Shown here: positions 46,436-57,369 of the stretch, piece by piece
How the letters are laid out: each line of letters opens with the position of its first letter
How positions within the stretch are numbered: the first letter of the stretch is position 1
Assembly (NCBI RefSeq): GCF_000344685.1
Contig: NW_006920413.1
Location: forward strand, 1,677,717 to 1,741,716
Direction: 5' to 3'
From: Gloeophyllum trabeum ATCC 11539
Lineage: Eukaryota > Basidiomycota > Agaricomycetes > Gloeophyllales > Gloeophyllaceae
DNA: 64,000 nt
The notes under the pieces: generated by a model
Seen by the model: only the letters and a program-made list of their open reading frames with translations
Told to the model about the DNA's origin: nothing
The model's database searches: none
Position numbers and translations under genes: made by a program

Positions 46436-47011
46436 GCCGTGCTGCACCAAAGACTGCGCGTAAGCTCGTGCGGGGGCTAAGACGAGGTATGCGATAAAGT
46501 TCGCTTCGACCACCTGGAGCCCTAGGCACGATGAGATCCTCTGGAGACTTTGATAGTTCCTCATTGAGAAGCCTACGCTCTGCTAATAATGGCTTTTGAT
46601 GACTTCTCAGCCTCCCACCTCCCCTACCACCACCACTGACTACTGAAGCAACTGCCACGCAGTGTCCGCTCAGTATCGCTTTTTGAGTTATCATTGGTAC
46701 GTTACTAGGGAGTGTAACGACCATCTCCCCCGCAGCTGAAGAGAGCATGGATCGGACGTTGCAAGAACGGCTTACGTCTCTGTTCTTCTCCGACAAGACT
46801 GAATAGATAAGGGGCGTATGCATTTACCATTGACCCTATCTGCGGCCAACACACACGGGAGGCAGAGAAGTTTGCAGTGAACAAGTAGGGCGCTTCTGTG
46901 GCTCCATTTATAAAATGCTGATATATGATACACGCGGATCATAGTCGCCGAGTAGTCTATTGGTGGTTGCTTTGAAGGTCGGGCGAAGCAAGATTTGTGT
47001 GTAAAGCCGGT
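46436..47011. promoter_or_regulatory. Promoter region of the permease gene
   Basis: About 575 bp lie between the permease start and the RAD5-like stop, both genes on the minus strand. I see no exon. Upstream frames in phase with the permease exist but look intronic or non-coding. Confidence 0.35.
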
Positions 47012-50000
47012 CTAGTTCTGGGCGCGAGCAGACTGACTGGAGGCTTGCTGTCTCAGACCAAACAATTCCACAAGCTCTATGGAATCGTCAGCTACGGCTC
47101 TACATGTAACAATATATTGACCTTGGAGCCTGGCTTCCTTCTTCTGTCGTGGCGTTTCATTGCTTTTAATACCAGCAAAAGCCTATAAGATTACGTTAGC
47201 ACCGTGGATGGTGTAAGACTGTAATACACCTGCCTCTTTGATAAGTTTTTTCTTCCGTTCTTGGATATCGATGACCTGACGACATAGTTAATCAAAGAGG
47301 CTGTCTACTGTGGCATGGGCTAACCTTTGATTCTACTGTGTTTTCGGCTATCAACTGATATACATGAACAGGTTTCTTCTGACCAATGCTGAGCCAAACA
47401 GGTAAGTCCGCTGCAATGCTGCGTAGGACACTACTTTACCGGTTGACGCGGTCAATGGCTTGACTTTCAATGCCTTCCTTGAGGGCCGTTAGCAGCTACA
47501 TGTACTTGGGTGGCGCATACTGACCTGCCACCATCTATTCACGTGCAGGATGGGCGGTAAAATCAGACAATGGTCTCGAGAATAAAGCACAAGCCTTACG
47601 GATCCATGCTGTTCCCAGTAAATGGATCAGTCAGGTGTGGGAGCTGAGATAACTAGGCTGCTCACAGATAGACATTGTTCGCAACGGTAAGGTTAAGACC
47701 AAGGGCACCGGCTTCAAGGTAGGTTAGTGGTGACGGTCGCAATCATTGAAAGAGAGTATCCTCATATTTACCTTTCAATGAAATCAGCATCACTCTGGGA
47801 TTCGGTCCAGACGCAATGGCCGCATAGCCAGCCTTGCCCGCGGAAGATTTAGCTTTGCATTTACTGCCTCTCTTCTTACGGCGCCGATTTTCGCCGTCGT
47901 CACTGTCGTCGTCAATGAACGGATCGTCGTCGTCTTGCTCGTCTGGGACGAAGTCACCGTCTTCCTGACCTACACCGGACCCCGAGTGCAGTGTTCCTGT
48001 CGCAGCCGATTTCCTTGTCTGGCGTCGCGGACGGGCGGTCGAGGTTGGAGCATTCAATACACCATCATCAACGGACTCATCATCTAGCGGGATTGAAAAC
48101 CGCTCAAGCGTCTCCTGACGTCTTTTGGCCGACATCTTGCCGTCGAAGCGCACGAAGGAGATGCTTTCGGGAGACTTCAGTGGGGTACCTAGCGGTGCTC
48201 ATTATAAACTCACCCTTCCTCCGCCAACCTCTCGCCGATCTATGCAGTGCGCCAATAAACCGAGGAGAGACCAAAACAAAATAACACTACTTACCTTGTC
48301 CAAAAACGTGGTGAACTGGGAGAAAACGAGCGACTTCTCGGTTGACGGCGTCAGTTTCAATAAATGGACTAGCTGATCGATCTTCGCAGAAGAGCCCCTG
48401 CGAAGCTCATTTTCATCCTCCTCTTGCTCTTGGTGGACTGAGGCTTGCGTCAAATCTGTAGGAGGCGGAGGTTCTACCAGGTCTCCCATGCCTATAGGTC
48501 GACGATCCTGACAAACCCATCAGCTATATCTTCATAGCAATCAACGAGTCTCGCAAAGCTACCATTGGGCATTTCGGATCGCGAGCTATAACTTCTGAGA
48601 TGCTGGGCCGGCGGTTAGCTTCGCTCATCAGTAACAGTGAGACGTATCTCAGCGTACCAAGGGAAACAGAATGGGTGACCGCAGCTTGTTATGCGCGGGT
48701 CCGACAGTATGCTGAAACATATTGGACATTCTTCGTTATCCTCGATGGCTTGGGCAAGAGCCGACTGGAGACGAATCTTTTCCTTGGGCGTCAGAACAAC
48801 GGGAGGCGGGGCATCGCCATTCTGCTCCGCAGCACGTAGCTGCTCAAGATAATTCACCGGGACAAGCCCGGGATGAAGAGCAAGCTGTCTCAGTCGAGTC
48901 AGCATACTCAGGACATTAGACTGGACCTAGACAGAATGTTATTTCATTTGGACATCTTGTCAGTGCCAGTGTCTTACGGTAACCCCGTTTAAGCCTCCTT
49001 CCCGATTAAGGAAGCCTTCGACCCGTTGTCTTGAAACTTCATCCACGGCGTCGTATAGCGCCTTGCAACAGTTTAGTAAAAGTGTATGCAAAGAGCATTG
49101 CACTCCTACCCGTGCGTCCTCGTGCAGAGTCACTGGAACCAGGATCATTTCCACCTACGGACAGCGTACGGTCAACTCAGGGACCATGCAGGGGGCAATG
49201 GAACAGTGTCGCTCACGGGAGGTAGAGGCACTAAGTAGTTGCCTTCGCTATCTCGCATCTGTCACGACGCCATCAGTTCGAGGAAATCTCTTGATAATTA
49301 ACGAGTGCGCACCTCCTTGGTCCGACGTATGCAAATTTGGTTCATCAAAGCCTGCGCCGTTATTAGCTCCGGTCACGGAATGTAATAACGCAGGAAATCA
49401 GTGCTTACACGTAGCAACTCAGCACCAGAGGGGCTGCCATCTTTCAAAGGTCGCAGAAGCAGCCTTTTGAAGAAATCCGCATTGTCCAAGGGGCGACAAA
49501 CTTGCAGGAAAGTCAACATGGAGCCCAGGTCCTAATGTCGCATATTTTATATAGCTCCGCGGCGTCAGATAGTTGACCTACCCGTGGAGAATTGATCTGA
49601 AATGAATCAGTGTTTGGCAATTAGAGTTGATAACACTGAGCTCACGATGGGAGTGCCACTTAATACCCAGCGCCTTTGCGCACTCAGGCCGCAGACAGCC
49701 TTGGCCATCTTGGTTTGAGGGTTACGGATATTGTGTCCCTCGTCAAGAATGACCCTCTGCATCCAGCACACATCAGCCAACGCAAGGTCGAGCGATCCAA
49801 GGGAATGCCTCCACCTTCCATTGCACGTCAAACAAGCCCTGTTCTGAACGTTTTCGTTTCTTTCCGGACCTCTCCGCCAAATCTGAGTCACCGTGCTCCT
49901 TCGTTACAACCTGGTAGGTCGTGATTACTACGTCGTACTGTTGCAACTGTTCTGGAGTCACGGAACGGCCAGTTCCGTAGTAAACATAGTACGTTAGGGC

Positions 50001-52028
50001 ACCATCAACGACGTGGTCTTGGATTTGCTTCTCCCAGTTGGAGAGGATGGACAAAGGAACAACTGGCAGAAAACCTTATGTCTAACGATTGCTGTGAGCG
50101 GTAAAAAGGGCTTAGCTTACCGATGAGGGTCGACTTGGAGTATTCCTTAGAAACGTCCTGCTTGGTAGCAAGAATTAGAGCCAACATCGTCAGGGTCTTC
50201 CCCTATGGCTCTACAGTTAGCCTTATATTAGTGTACGCAACCGAAATTAGGACACGGACCAAACCCATACTGTCAGCGACCAAACCGCCACGCCCCAGAG
50301 CCGGCACAGCTTCTTGTGGAGTTTTCGTGGCAACTGATAGAAGCGGTTAAAATACATCGAACACCTGGTCAGGTTGGCTTACTGTTGAAGTAGAATGACT
50401 GTGAAAGGGAAGAAATAAGGAAGAGCACACTGTCAGAAAATGCCGCGGACGGACCCTAGCCCCAGCTTTCCTCAGTTGCCAAAACTGAACAGGCTTGTCA
50501 GACTCTGCTTTTGGCAAGACAGGGTATTCATGTTCTAAGCACCACTTCAATGCTTGGCTCTATCCCAGACAACTCGACTGTCAACATCTGTCACTCAGAT
50601 TCTCGGGGTTATAAACCTTATACTAACCTGGTGTTTTAAGAGATCGACTTTGAGGTCACCGGTGCCAATGCCAGGAGGAGCGGGATGCTCCGGCAGCTTG
50701 AGGATATCATCGGTAGAGCACAGAGTATCGAGCAGCGAACTACGTCGACTCTCATCATCCACCTTCTCGAGCGCATTCAGCATCTGCTGCAATTCCTGGG
50801 CTTTGTGTAGCGCTTCCTGCTGCTTTCTGACCGCCTCCTGGTGGGCCTGTATCTGCGCCTGCGTCATGCCGCGCTGCTGAGAGGGTGAGGGCATCGGTAC
50901 AGCCTGTATGGACCCCATCGAGCTAGGACCGGCCGCGCGTTGGGAAGCAGAGGGCGCAGCATTCCGCGAGGAGAAGCCTTGCTGTCCTGGCGTGGCCCAA
51001 ACGAGCATGGGCTCGAGTTGGTTTCTTTTATCAGCTGCTCCATATATCTTGAGCGTCCTACAAATTTTTATGAGTACAATCATATCACGGATTGTCCAGA
51101 CGAAATCACGTACATTTCCAGCGAATATTTGAACCCGTGGACTGGTCCCTCTAATTAGTCATAGAGAAGTATGCGAAGAAATATCGGCGTACGGTTTCCT
51201 TCATGCATGACGCCCTCTACAGTAACCAGTCCTCGATCTAGGAGTGGGGCTAATTTGGCCGCGACTTGACGCGGGAGATGGCCAACTTGTGTTCCCCCGA
51301 TGTTCTTGACTTGTATCGCGTTCCTGGGTTCCGTATGAGTATGGCCCAAACCCCCAAGCATACACTGTCGCACCTATCGTACTGGTTGGTCGGCTGTCGA
51401 ACTAATCTGACTTCTTCTCCAGGGCCAACAAGACCTAGATTGGTCGTGAACAAGTTGACAACCACGACAGCGACAAACCTACCTTTGTAGTACTGGACTC
51501 CTACAATGTTTGTACGCATAGTGCAATACAGCTCGTCTATAGACTCTTCGGGAGCATTATCTTCCGCGCCTTCATCCTGCGTCAGATCTATGTTACTGTT
51601 CGCTTGTGATGCGCTTGGTCCGGCTGTGCTGGAAGTCGCTACAGCTGCTCTCGGTGCCTCGTAAGTGGCCCTCCGCTTCTTTTGGCTAGGACCCGCAGAC
51701 GGACTCGGCGGGGCCGCAGGGGGCGGCTTCGCAGTTGCGGGTACGTCAGCTGGATCAATATGACGAGTAGCGACGGCACGCCTGATCTTCTGCTGGTCTT
51801 CGATTCTGTGGACATCCCGTATAAACAAATGGCCATCCATATATCCAGGCAGTTTGCTTACTTCAGGCTTCTGAACCCGGGGACATCCTCCACGGGAAGT
51901 ACTGCAAGCTGAGCAAGGATTTCTGGAGTTACGCATCCCCTATATTCAAGTACATTCATAGGAGTTCCATTGCCACGACGTTGGAAGCGAGAAACCGTAC
52001 CAGTGCCTCCATTCAACCGTTTCGCCAT
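47012..52028 (-). CDS. RAD5: RAD5/HLTF-type SNF2 helicase and ubiquitin ligase
   Basis: The start MAKRLNGGTGTVSRFQRRGN is at 52028. The end, LQELVELFGLRQQASSQSAR, leads to TAG at 47012-47014. More than 15 introns are present. Domain order: a HIRAN domain (VGVQYYKGLVGPGEEVRLVR with NQYDRNAIQV), an Ala/Gln-rich linker, then the SNF2 ATPase with Walker A ADSMGLGKT, motif II LDEGHNIRNP and WVLSGTPI. A C3HC4 RING inside the helicase (CPICFSILSDPRITSCGHPF) follows, then helicase C with VFSQFTTFLDK, GLNLTVANNVYLMDPWW and AIDRVNRIGQKKPVHVYQL. HIRAN plus RING inside SNF2 is diagnostic of Rad5/HLTF, which polyubiquitinates PCNA and remodels stalled forks. A 51-nt intron near 47183-47233 has a GC donor. 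An acidic Ser/Lys-rich insert lies within helicase C. Confidence 0.93.
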
Positions 52029-52330
52029 AGTCCGTCTTCTTTACTTGTCCATACCTCAATACGCCAGCATCTATATTAGAGCCTTTGCAGGGAGGCCGAC
52101 CATGGCACTTTGCCCGGGAGCTTTTGCTGTACTGCAAGATGCCAGTGTGTCGACATCAAAGTGAATAAGGATCACAATACCCCAGCTTACTTCTATCAAA
52201 TGACCAGGCATTCACTCTCAAGTTCGAAATAAACGAGGAGGCTGTAGTCTAAGTCTGCAAGAGAGCCAAAGCGGCGACCAAGCTGCTTCGGCAGTAGGGT
52301 GCGGTGTAAAAGTCGCTCATTATTTACACT

Positions 52331-52376
52331 GTTATAAACTGCTGTTAATAACAGGTTAATAACAGGTTATCAACAG
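52331..52376 (+). repeat. Tandem 11-bp repeats, GTTAATAACAG type
   Basis: Four units lie in a row: GTTATAAACTG at 52331, then after two bases GTTAATAACAG at 52344, GTTAATAACAG at 52355 and GTTATCAACAG at 52366. Two units are identical and directly adjacent. Confidence 0.8.
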
Positions 52377-52425
52377 ACCCTCGATATGTCTTTTTAACGT
52401 GTAATTAACCCGTTTCAAACCAAAT

Positions 52426-52444
52426 GTTATTAACTGTTAATAAC
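52426..52444. repeat. 19-bp palindrome GTTATTAACTGTTAATAAC
   Basis: Two 9-bp arms, GTTATTAAC and GTTAATAAC, are exact reverse complements around a single T. The right arm matches the core of the tandem repeats upstream, and a further GTTATTAAC lies at 52475-52483. It resembles a homodimer binding site of homeodomain type. Confidence 0.75.
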
Positions 52445-52530
52445 CCTGTTAAAAAGGGCTTCGGAGCGTGCCATGTTATTAACATATGTTACAAAGTCCT
52501 GACGAATTATTCACCGCACTCTATTCGGCA

Positions 52531-52612
52531 GAGCGCGTTATGGGCGCCTAATGCAATAAGCGAGACGCGTCGCGTCACGCTCCGGTCACAATCATTCTGC
52601 CATAACGCGCTC
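52531..52612. repeat. 13-bp inverted repeat flanking an ACGCGT site
   Basis: GAGCGCGTTATGG at 52531-52543 and CCATAACGCGCTC at 52600-52612 are exact reverse complements, 56 bp apart. Between them lies gacgcgtcgcgtcacg (52564-52579), which includes the MluI cell-cycle-box core ACGCGT. It could form a hairpin or be two binding sites for one factor. Confidence 0.8.
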
Positions 52613-52714
52613 ATTTCCGCGTCCGTAGATGCCCTTCGAAGCTGTCCGATTGACTAGTCCCGGATTCCTTCATTTCCTCCTAGACTTGACTTTGTCGTTC
52701 CGAGATTTGCAACC

Positions 52715-54032
52715 ATGTCCGACAACGAAGACGTGCAGATGGTTGGTGCGCGGGGGGCGTACGACCCAGATCAAGACCCTGAGGAGAAGCGAGCCGTCCG
52801 GCGGAATTACCGGGACCTACACAAGGATACGGAGGGTGAGTCCTCCCTCAATTCGAAAAGCCTGCTTTCTCTGACAATTAGCTATGAAGGCGCAAACCAT
52901 AATGACCTCACCGCCGAGGAGCTAGCAGAGAAAGTCCACCGTGCAGATACCCTCTTCAGCCAAGGTGCGCCCCCTCATAACCCGTTCCCCACACCCTAAC
53001 CAACCACTCACTCCACCCCAGTCCGCGCCCCGCAAGAAGCCACGCTCGACTCGCACTTCCTCGTGTTGGCCTCGAATATGGGCGCGCAGAAGGCGCGCGC
53101 GATGCGGGCCGGCGGGGGCGCGTTCGACGCGGAGGACTTCGTCTCGAAGCTCATCACATTTATGGGTGGGCGGCGGCTCGGCGAGGACCAGCTACCCGGC
53201 GAGGACGACGAGGACGGCTACGGCGACGCGCCGCTCGACTGGGACAAGATCGGGCGCAAGGCGCTCGCGAAGAGCCGCAGGGTGCCCGCGATGGACTTTA
53301 TGTGCGCTATGGATTCAATGCACTTTTCTCCCGTTTACTGAGGGATGTGTTGCAGGCTAGGCCCGCTGGCTATCGAGGTGAAGAAGCGCAATGTCGCCAA
53401 ACGCGCGAAGCTCGAGAAGAACAAAGACGAGGAGCGCCGCCCTCAAGAAATACACGAAGAGGACATCACGCGCTCCGAAAACGAAACCACGAAAAACGTC
53501 CTCATCGTACGTGCCCCTCTCCTCTTTCCCACACCCTCCAACAGAAGGTCATGTGCGTGTACAGCTCGAAAAGCTGCTATCAGCGCAAGACGAACCGATC
53601 AACCTCTTCCGCTTCGTCATCAACCCGGGGGACTACGGCCAGTCCGTCGAGAACCTCTTCTACCTCTCCTTCCTCATTCGCGACGGCAAGTGCGCGCTGG
53701 ATACCGAGTCCGGGGAACCCACCATCTGTACGAACCCACTAACATTCTCTCCTCTGCACGGGTTTCGCTGAGTGCTCATGTTCCTCAGGGCTCTGCGAAA
53801 CGCCAACAGAAGACGACTACAGCCAAGGCCTGAAAAAGCGGCAGATCGTCTTCGAGTTCGATATGGCTACATGGCGGGTAAGTCAACGTATTCATTGTAA
53901 ACCCGAGCTATCCCGGTTGACTTGATTTCCCTCGACGCGTAGCGTGCGATCGAAGTGTTCAACATAACGGAGACCATCATCCCAACGCGGCCACCAGCCG
54001 AGACGAGGATAGGCAAGAACTGGTACGGCTAG
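52715..54032 (+). CDS. NSE4: SMC5/6 complex kleisin subunit NSE4
   Basis: Seven exons (52715-52835, 52890-52964, 53022-53301, 53356-53506, 53565-53727, 53789-53877, 53943-54032) sum to 969 nt, 322 residues. N-terminal: RAVRRNYRDLHKDTEGANHN then DLTAEELAEKVHRADTLFSQ, the helix that binds SMC6. The family block APQEATLDSHFLVLASNMGA follows, then FVSKLITFMGG. The C-terminal winged-helix segment reads EPINLFRFVINPGDYGQSVE and NLFYLSFLIRDGKCALD, ending RQIVFEFDMATWRRAIEVF. NSE4 bridges the SMC5-SMC6 heads with NSE1 and NSE3 and is needed for homologous recombination and replication restart. The acceptor before 53565 was picked because it joins VLI to LEKLLS. Confidence 0.95.
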
Positions 54033-54425
54033 GCCTGCTCATGGCCACAGGACAACCTGCCCGCAATTCCCTCGTCCCCTGTTCCGCCCCCCTTCTTCAC
54101 CACCGGGTATATGCTACATGTACTGTATTCTACTCTATCTTACCGCTGCATTATTCCTATTTATTGTACCTCGTCGTGCACGGCTGCCAATGGGAGGACA
54201 CGAAAACAACCTTTTGGTATTTGCTATTCAAGACACTGCTACTGCGGTTACAAATACACATGTACGTATGCAAATTACGAGCGGTCGACTAAACGAGTGT
54301 ATGCCCGCCCATGCAGAAGGCGGAGGCGATATATGTACGAGGACTAATGAAGGTCTATGTTAGAAGCGCAACGGAGGAAACCCAAACCCCTCTATCCCGA
54401 ATTAAGCTGACCAGCGAAACCCAAG
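54033..54425. other. Convergent 3' intergenic region
   Basis: About 390 bp lie between the NSE4 stop (plus) and the GH17-like stop (minus). I see no exon. Confidence 0.4.
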
Positions 54426-55920
54426 CTAGCACGCCGTCCGCGGCTGGAACGGGAACTTCATGCGCATGGAGCTATTGTAGATGCCGTACCCGGGCTCCAT
54501 GTAGTCCGAGTAGATGTGCGCGAACCAGCCGATCCCGCCGCCCTCGACGGCTTTGAGGTCTTCGCAGTGCTGGTCGAGGAGCACGTAATAATCCTGGAGA
54601 CCGCCAGAAGCCGTGAGTCTCGATTGGAGGCTGGTAAAGTGGGATTATATACATACGTGCTCGTTCTTGACGTCGGCGACGGCGTTCGGGCTGTTTGGCT
54701 GCACACCGGGGGACGTCACCGACGGCCAGCCGTTCTGTGGGCCGCGGTAGGTTCAATCACAGGCACTGGGCCGGGGAGGAAGACTAGCACGCACCTCATC
54801 AAAGTACATCTTCTTGCCATCGCCATGCTTGATAAACCAGTTAAGGTCGTTCATCACCAACGGCCACGCATTTTTCGCTATACGCCACACTCGTCAGATT
54901 CAGCTACCCGTCTCAGAAGCACCCTCCACTCACCTGTACTAGCATTCTGCGAAAAGAACGGCAACATATGTATATTAATAAAATCCACGGCGTCCAACAC
55001 GTCCTGCGCGCCCCCGCGCTCCTGGTACCCGTACGCGAGCTCGCTGACTGTCACCGGGATATTCAGGCTGCTGAGGTTCGCCTTCGCGAGGAGCACCTGC
55101 TCGGCGAGCTGCTGGTGCGGCAGGACGTTGTCGTACAGCGGCTCGGAGCCGAACTGCACGCCGCGCGTGACGAACTTGGCGAGCGGGTTCGCGTGCAGTG
55201 ACGCGAAGAGCGCGTCGCGGCGCGAGATCCAGATGTCGGAGCCGTCGAAGCCGAACTGAACGTGCCCGACGGCGGTCAGTCTGGGTGATCGGAAGATGGG
55301 GAGCGCGACGGCTTACCCAGACGAGGGCGTGCACGCCCAAGGAATTCTCCCATGCTGCTGCGACGATGTCATCGCTGCGAGTACGCTGATAAGTGCAGAT
55401 AATCGAAATAAGGAAGAGGCGCGTACTAGAAGCCTTCCCGGTCGCAGGCGCCGTATAGACGGACGTATCGAGAGTTAAAATGGTAACGTATGTCGCGGAA
55501 CTCTTCAATGAGGCGTTCCCGGCTCTGGCCTGTGTGCGAAGTCAATTCCACTGCAAGCCGAGAGTGCACGCAGAATCACGCACAGTCAGTCACTTCGTAG
55601 CTAAAACCCACAAACGCGTATTCAGTCGAGGGGTCGCACCACCAGTGCGTGTTGTCGAGTGGCGGCACCAGGGGCTTTGGGAAACCAAGAGCGGGGAAGC
55701 AGAGGGGGGAGGGCAGTCCACCAGAGTCTTGACGTTCTTCGAGATCCCTCTTGCCGTGGGAGACGGTTAGACCAGATGATGGGGACGGATGCAGAGTACT
55801 GCCTGAGGGCTGCCGGAGCGATAGTGCGTGGTAGGGGAAATCCAGCGGCAAGCCGTGAACCAAGTCGACGACGGAGAGACCGAGAGCACAGAGGAGCGTG
55901 CGCGGCGGCAACCTCATCAT
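54426..55920 (-). CDS. Secreted GH17-like beta-glucanase
   Basis: The start MMRLPPRTLLCALGLSVVDL is at 55920, with a signal peptide ending near VHG; the stop is at 54426-54428. A Pro/Ser-rich segment follows. The barrel then reads FRDIRYHFNSRYVRLYGACD, AAAWENSLGVHALVWFGFDG and FVTRGVQFGSEPLYDNVLPH, with the acid/base Glu in the GSE position. Next are IPVTVSELAYGYQERGGAQD, DFINIHMLPFFSQ and MYFDENGWPSVTSPGVQPN, with the nucleophile Glu in the ENGWPS motif. It ends SSMRMKFPFQPRTAC. GH17 enzymes cleave or transfer beta-1,3-glucan chains in the cell wall. Both catalytic glutamates are present. No GPI signal is seen, so it is probably released or wall-bound. Confidence 0.88.
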
Positions 55921-57369
55921 GAAAAGAACTAGTGGGAAGCGGGGACGAGGAGGGCCGGCGCTGGTCAACAGCGAGTTCCAGCGGCGAGCTATAAGTACTT
56001 TGTTAGGGGATAATTACGCAGAAGCAGCGCCGAAGCCATGCAGGAAGCCAGAAAACAAGGACAGGTGATCGAGCGCAGGACGGCCGAATAAATAGCGAGC
56101 AGCGGTCTGAAACCGAAGAGCGCCAGAGTTGGCTGACCGGGTGGCGGCACAGGGCGTGCAGAACATTCCAAGCTTGCTCGCTCGGGTGGACGCGTACTTC
56201 CTGTCTTCCTCTCCCATAGCCCGAGCGCGGTCACTTGACGGTATAAATATCAGAGCTTCATGCGACCACATGCTGCACCCATACGTGACGCCTCTCTTTC
56301 CGGCTTTCTTGCAAGAGATACCGCTAGCAGTGCCGTACGACGATCCAGAGTGATCACTCCCATGCGTATACTCCTAACGAAAGAACTTCAAACGCCTGAG
56401 CTAGAGTCTGCTATAGATCGTGGCAACATATCCGAGCTGTCCGAGATCGGAACCGGTGTGATAGTTGCAAGAAGCCGGCATCGTATACTTCGTTTCCTGT
56501 TCACGGTCGACTGAGAGAGATATGTTAGATCAAATCGATTCCAAAAGCGAGCACGTCCGGGAGAGCAATAATGTCAGGAAGACTGCCATCCTGAAGCAAG
56601 AGCAGATGGCGTCGCGGAGTTTCCCTCGAGGCGGTATTTGATCGTGTTTGGGCCAAATTGTGGCGGGACCTCTCTCGAAGAGCCCTTGAATCCGTGCAAT
56701 AAGAGCGTGCTGCCTTCGTTATACGCCCACATCCACTACGCCCTACTGACTTGCCACAGCGCTCCAATGGCCACCAACTAAAGTGAACGGATCACTCGAA
56801 TGACAGCTCCTGACGCCTCCTTCGCGATTAATCGGCAGCCACGACAGACAGACATCGTATTCCTATAACCTAACTCAGTCGGTGTCCTTCCGTCGCTGAC
56901 CTTGAATTCAAAGCTTCGGCAATTTCACCGCTGATCCCGACGGCTGTCAGCGCAACTTGATCGTGCTCAACCCGAACTCTGTCGAGACAATCATTTTCTG
57001 ACCGAGAGACGCTGGCCCGTCTGTAAGCTGGGATCATGTATGGTCGAGATGGAGGATGCACTGCAAGATTGATAGATTGACCATAGAATCCCAAGAGCTC
57101 GGCGCGGCCATACTGTCGTCGCTTCCGGTCCCTCGAACATGGCCACTCACCGGGCTGTCAATGTCAAAGATGCAATTGGGCTTCCTTGCCCACGGTGATT
57201 CCTGCCTCAAACGACCGAGGCCGATAGGAGCGAGATCTCAACACTACTGCACAGCTCCGAAAGAGATTGCGATTATCGAAGAGGAAGAGATAGATAAAGA
57301 TATACAAGCAATGTCGAAATGATATCTCAACTCAAGCAGACACCCATCCTTCATGATAGCATGGAAACG
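55921..57369. other. Intergenic region upstream of the GH17-like gene
   Basis: About 1.45 kb lie between the GH17-like start and the gelsolin-family stop, both minus. Short frames occur, but I see no coding exon I can support. A tataaatat sequence at 56241 on the plus strand is not followed by a recognisable gene. Confidence 0.35.

Larger units (their letters stand above)
52029..52714. promoter_or_regulatory. Divergent promoter of RAD5-like and NSE4
   Basis: A 686-bp region separates the two start codons. It is unusual for its gene-free AT-rich block with GTTAATAAC repeats (52331-52483) next to a GC-rich block holding a 13-bp inverted repeat and ACGCGT (52531-52612). ACGCGT is the core bound by the G1/S factor MBF in yeasts. 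Both genes act in DNA-damage tolerance, so shared S-phase control is a reasonable inference. Confidence 0.55.
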
